Part shown: piece by piece, positions 12,821 through 14,317 of the stretch
Layout of the letters: each line of letters begins with the position of its first letter
How positions within the stretch are numbered: position 1 is the stretch's first letter
Origin: Magnetovibrio sp.
GTDB taxonomy: Bacteria; Pseudomonadota; Alphaproteobacteria; Rhodospirillales; Magnetovibrionaceae
Assembly (NCBI GenBank): GCA_016763255.1
Contig: JAESUA010000005.1
Location: forward strand, 1 to 14,317
Direction of reading: 5' to 3'
DNA length: 14,317 nt
Program-made: the position numbers and the translations under genes
Notes under the pieces: generated by a model
What the model was told of the DNA's origin: nothing
What the model saw: the letters and a program-made list of their open reading frames with translations, nothing else
The model's database searches: none

Positions 12821-14317
12821 GTGCATTTGCCAAGACGGCATACTGGATTTAGGCGTAGAGCGCTGATCATTGGCTTGGTCACAGCGGCGGTGGCCGGTGT
12901 GATGGTGCTGTTTGGTGTGCACAGCGTGCAGCGCATTCAGACGGTCGAGCAACGCTGGACCGTCTACTCCCAAGATGCTGCCGAAGCCGGACGTTTGCTG
13001 CACAATATTTCCCGGCAGATGGGCTATGGCGGGTTTATTCATAATTACAAAAATTACATTTTACGCCGCGATGCGCGTTACGTGATAATGTTGCTGGGCA
13101 ATCAAGATACGGTGTATGCCGATTTGGCGGCCTTGGGCCGGCACATGATTTCCGATGATGAAAAAGCCGCCGTGCGGGCTATTCGTTCGGTGTTCGACCT
13201 TTATGTCAATGCCATTCCTATAGCCCAAGACTCCTTTGAGCGCGGCTTGTCATCGGTGGAAGTGGACATTTTGATTAAGGTTGATGATGTGCCAGCCTTG
13301 AATGCGATCGCATTGTTGAACCATTCGTTTCTCACCCGCAGCCGCTTGGCGGAGCGCGAGACCAACAAAGCCATGAGAGCGGTGTCTTCCATGGTTTGGG
13401 TGTTGTTGTCGGTGGTGCCGGTGATCGTTTTGTTGGGCGTGATGTTGGTCTTGTTTTTACGTCGGATCATGGATGCCAATGATAACTTGGCCGAAGTGCG
13501 TGATGAACTGGCGATGCTGCTGCGTCAGGCCCCCGACGCCATTTTGCATATCGACAATGATGGCCTCATCCTGCGCGCCAATGACCGGTCGTTGACTTTA
13601 TTTGGTTACCATCGCCAACAATTGTTGGGCAAAAAGATCGAAGACCTCATTCCGGGACGCTTTCGAGACGGGGATACGGGCATTCGTAAAAGTGCATTCA
13701 TGGGGATGGGGGCACGGTCCCTTGGTGATGGTGTGGAGCTTTATGCCATCACCAAAAATGGCGTTGAAGTACCGGTTGATATCAGCGTGAACTTTTCCCA
13801 ATCAGGCGGCAAACGTATCGCCACGGCCATCATACGTGACGTGACCGAACGAAAACGTGCGGCAGACGCCCTCAAACAAGCCCACGATGAGTTGGAGCAG
13901 CGGGTTAAAGAACGCACCAAGGCATTGGAATTGGAGATCAGTGAACGTCAGCGCGCGGAAACCCAGTTGGTGCAATCGGCGAAGATGGCGACAATTGGTG
14001 AGATGGCATCGGGCATCACGCATGAACTGAACCAGCCCATGAACATCATGCGCTTAGGTGTCGAGGCGGCGCAAATTAAGATTAAACGTGGTCAGGCCGA
14101 TATGGACTTGATGACGCAAACCTTGGAAAAAGTTGAAGGCCAAATTTTGCGCATGTCCGAGATCATCAACCACATGCGGGTTTATTCCCGGCAAGATACC
14201 GAAGGCCAAACATTGTTTGACCCCTATCAGGCGGTGCGCGAAGGGTGTCAGCTTTTTTCAGGCCAATTGTCTGGCGTCAATGTGGATTTAAAGTTGAGTA
14301 TGGTGGGCGGGCATGAG
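12821..14317 (+). CDS. Membrane-bound PAS sensor histidine kinase, C-terminus cut by window edge
   Basis: 499 codons are present. Order: TM1 (residues 14-33), an external helical sensor region (34-186), TM2 (about 190-214), a PAS domain (about 229-345, ending IIRDVTERKRAADAL), a coiled coil (352-388) and the HisKA dimerisation domain with the phospho-acceptor His401 in GEMASGITHELNQPMN. The HATPase_c domain (N, G1 and G2 boxes) lies beyond the window. The GTG at 12821 is preceded by AAGGGG with an 8-base spacer; in-frame TGA and TAA codons just upstream rule out a longer form. The H-box resembles DctB-like kinases. The external region contains GYGGFIHNYKNYILR (68-82), which looks like a conserved sensory motif. 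Signal and partner regulator are unknown. Confidence 0.9.
   Translation, partial: MHLPRRHTGFRRRALIIGLVTAAVAGVMVLFGVHSVQRIQTVEQRWTVYSQDAAEAGRLLHNISRQMGYGGFIHNYKNYILRRDARYVIMLLGNQDTVYADLAALGRHMISDDEKAAVRAIRSVFDLYVNAIPIAQDSFERGLSSVEVDILIKVDDVPALNAIALLNHSFLTRSRLAERETNKAMRAVSSMVWVLLSVVPVIVLLGVMLVLFLRRIMDANDNLAEVRDELAMLLRQAPDAILHIDNDGLILRANDRSLTLFGYHRQQLLGKKIEDLIPGRFRDGDTGIRKSAFMGMGARSLGDGVELYAITKNGVEVPVDISVNFSQSGGKRIATAIIRDVTERKRAADALKQAHDELEQRVKERTKALELEISERQRAETQLVQSAKMATIGEMASGITHELNQPMNIMRLGVEAAQIKIKRGQADMDLMTQTLEKVEGQILRMSEIINHMRVYSRQDTEGQTLFDPYQAVREGCQLFSGQLSGVNVDLKLSMVGGHE

Noticed and set aside
12821..14317. Assignment of the kinase as TctE, the regulator of the tct transporter
   Set aside because: It lies over 2 kb from tctC with unrelated genes between, has a PAS domain and a DctB-like H-box, and no linked response regulator is visible.

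Overview
The window looks like chromosomal DNA of an alphaproteobacterium, most likely a marine Rhodospirillales-type organism. This is inferred from the protein style (ApaG, FolE, a PAS histidine kinase of the 'GEMASGITHELNQP' type, a TctCBA transporter) and from moderately GC-rich coding regions. I cannot name a genus. No rRNA, tRNA, CRISPR array, transposase or phage gene was seen.

Layout. Positions 1-2491 hold four minus-strand genes transcribed leftward: an uncharacterised radical SAM enzyme (1532-2491), apaG (960-1382), folE (218-853), and the first 25 codons of a probable trkH that runs off the left edge. A divergent, AT-richer orphan gene for an exported protein follows (2742-3554), trailed by a short tandem palindromic repeat.

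Positions 3711-7386 form a plus-strand copper-resistance cluster: a sigma70-like promoter, a small exported His/Cys-rich protein, the cupredoxin CopI, the periplasmic multicopper oxidase CopA (with a Met-rich tandem repeat) and the outer-membrane protein CopB. CopA and CopB overlap by 4 bp. The likely division of labour is copper binding in the periplasm (small protein, CopI), oxidation of Cu(I) by CopA, and retention or export at the outer membrane by CopB. No copper-responsive regulator lies in the window.

Positions 7490-10601 (minus) hold a complete tripartite tricarboxylate transporter in the order tctC-tctB-tctA: a periplasmic binding protein and small and large permease subunits. A strong hairpin followed by a T-rich stretch lies between tctC and tctB and probably attenuates transcription after the binding-protein gene. 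A perfect 11-bp stem separates the convergent ends of copB and tctA.

Positions 10905-12591 hold three small uncharacterised genes, one of which looks like a degenerate EAL domain. The right end (12821-14317) is a membrane-bound PAS histidine kinase cut off by the window edge before its ATPase domain. A REP-like palindrome lies just upstream, and one half of it recurs at the end of tctA.

The clearest items for follow-up are the orphan exported protein, the small His/Cys-rich first gene of the copper cluster, the degenerate EAL-like protein with a 15-bp palindrome at its divergent promoter, and the repeat pair. Nothing in the window is demonstrably a new defence or mobile system.
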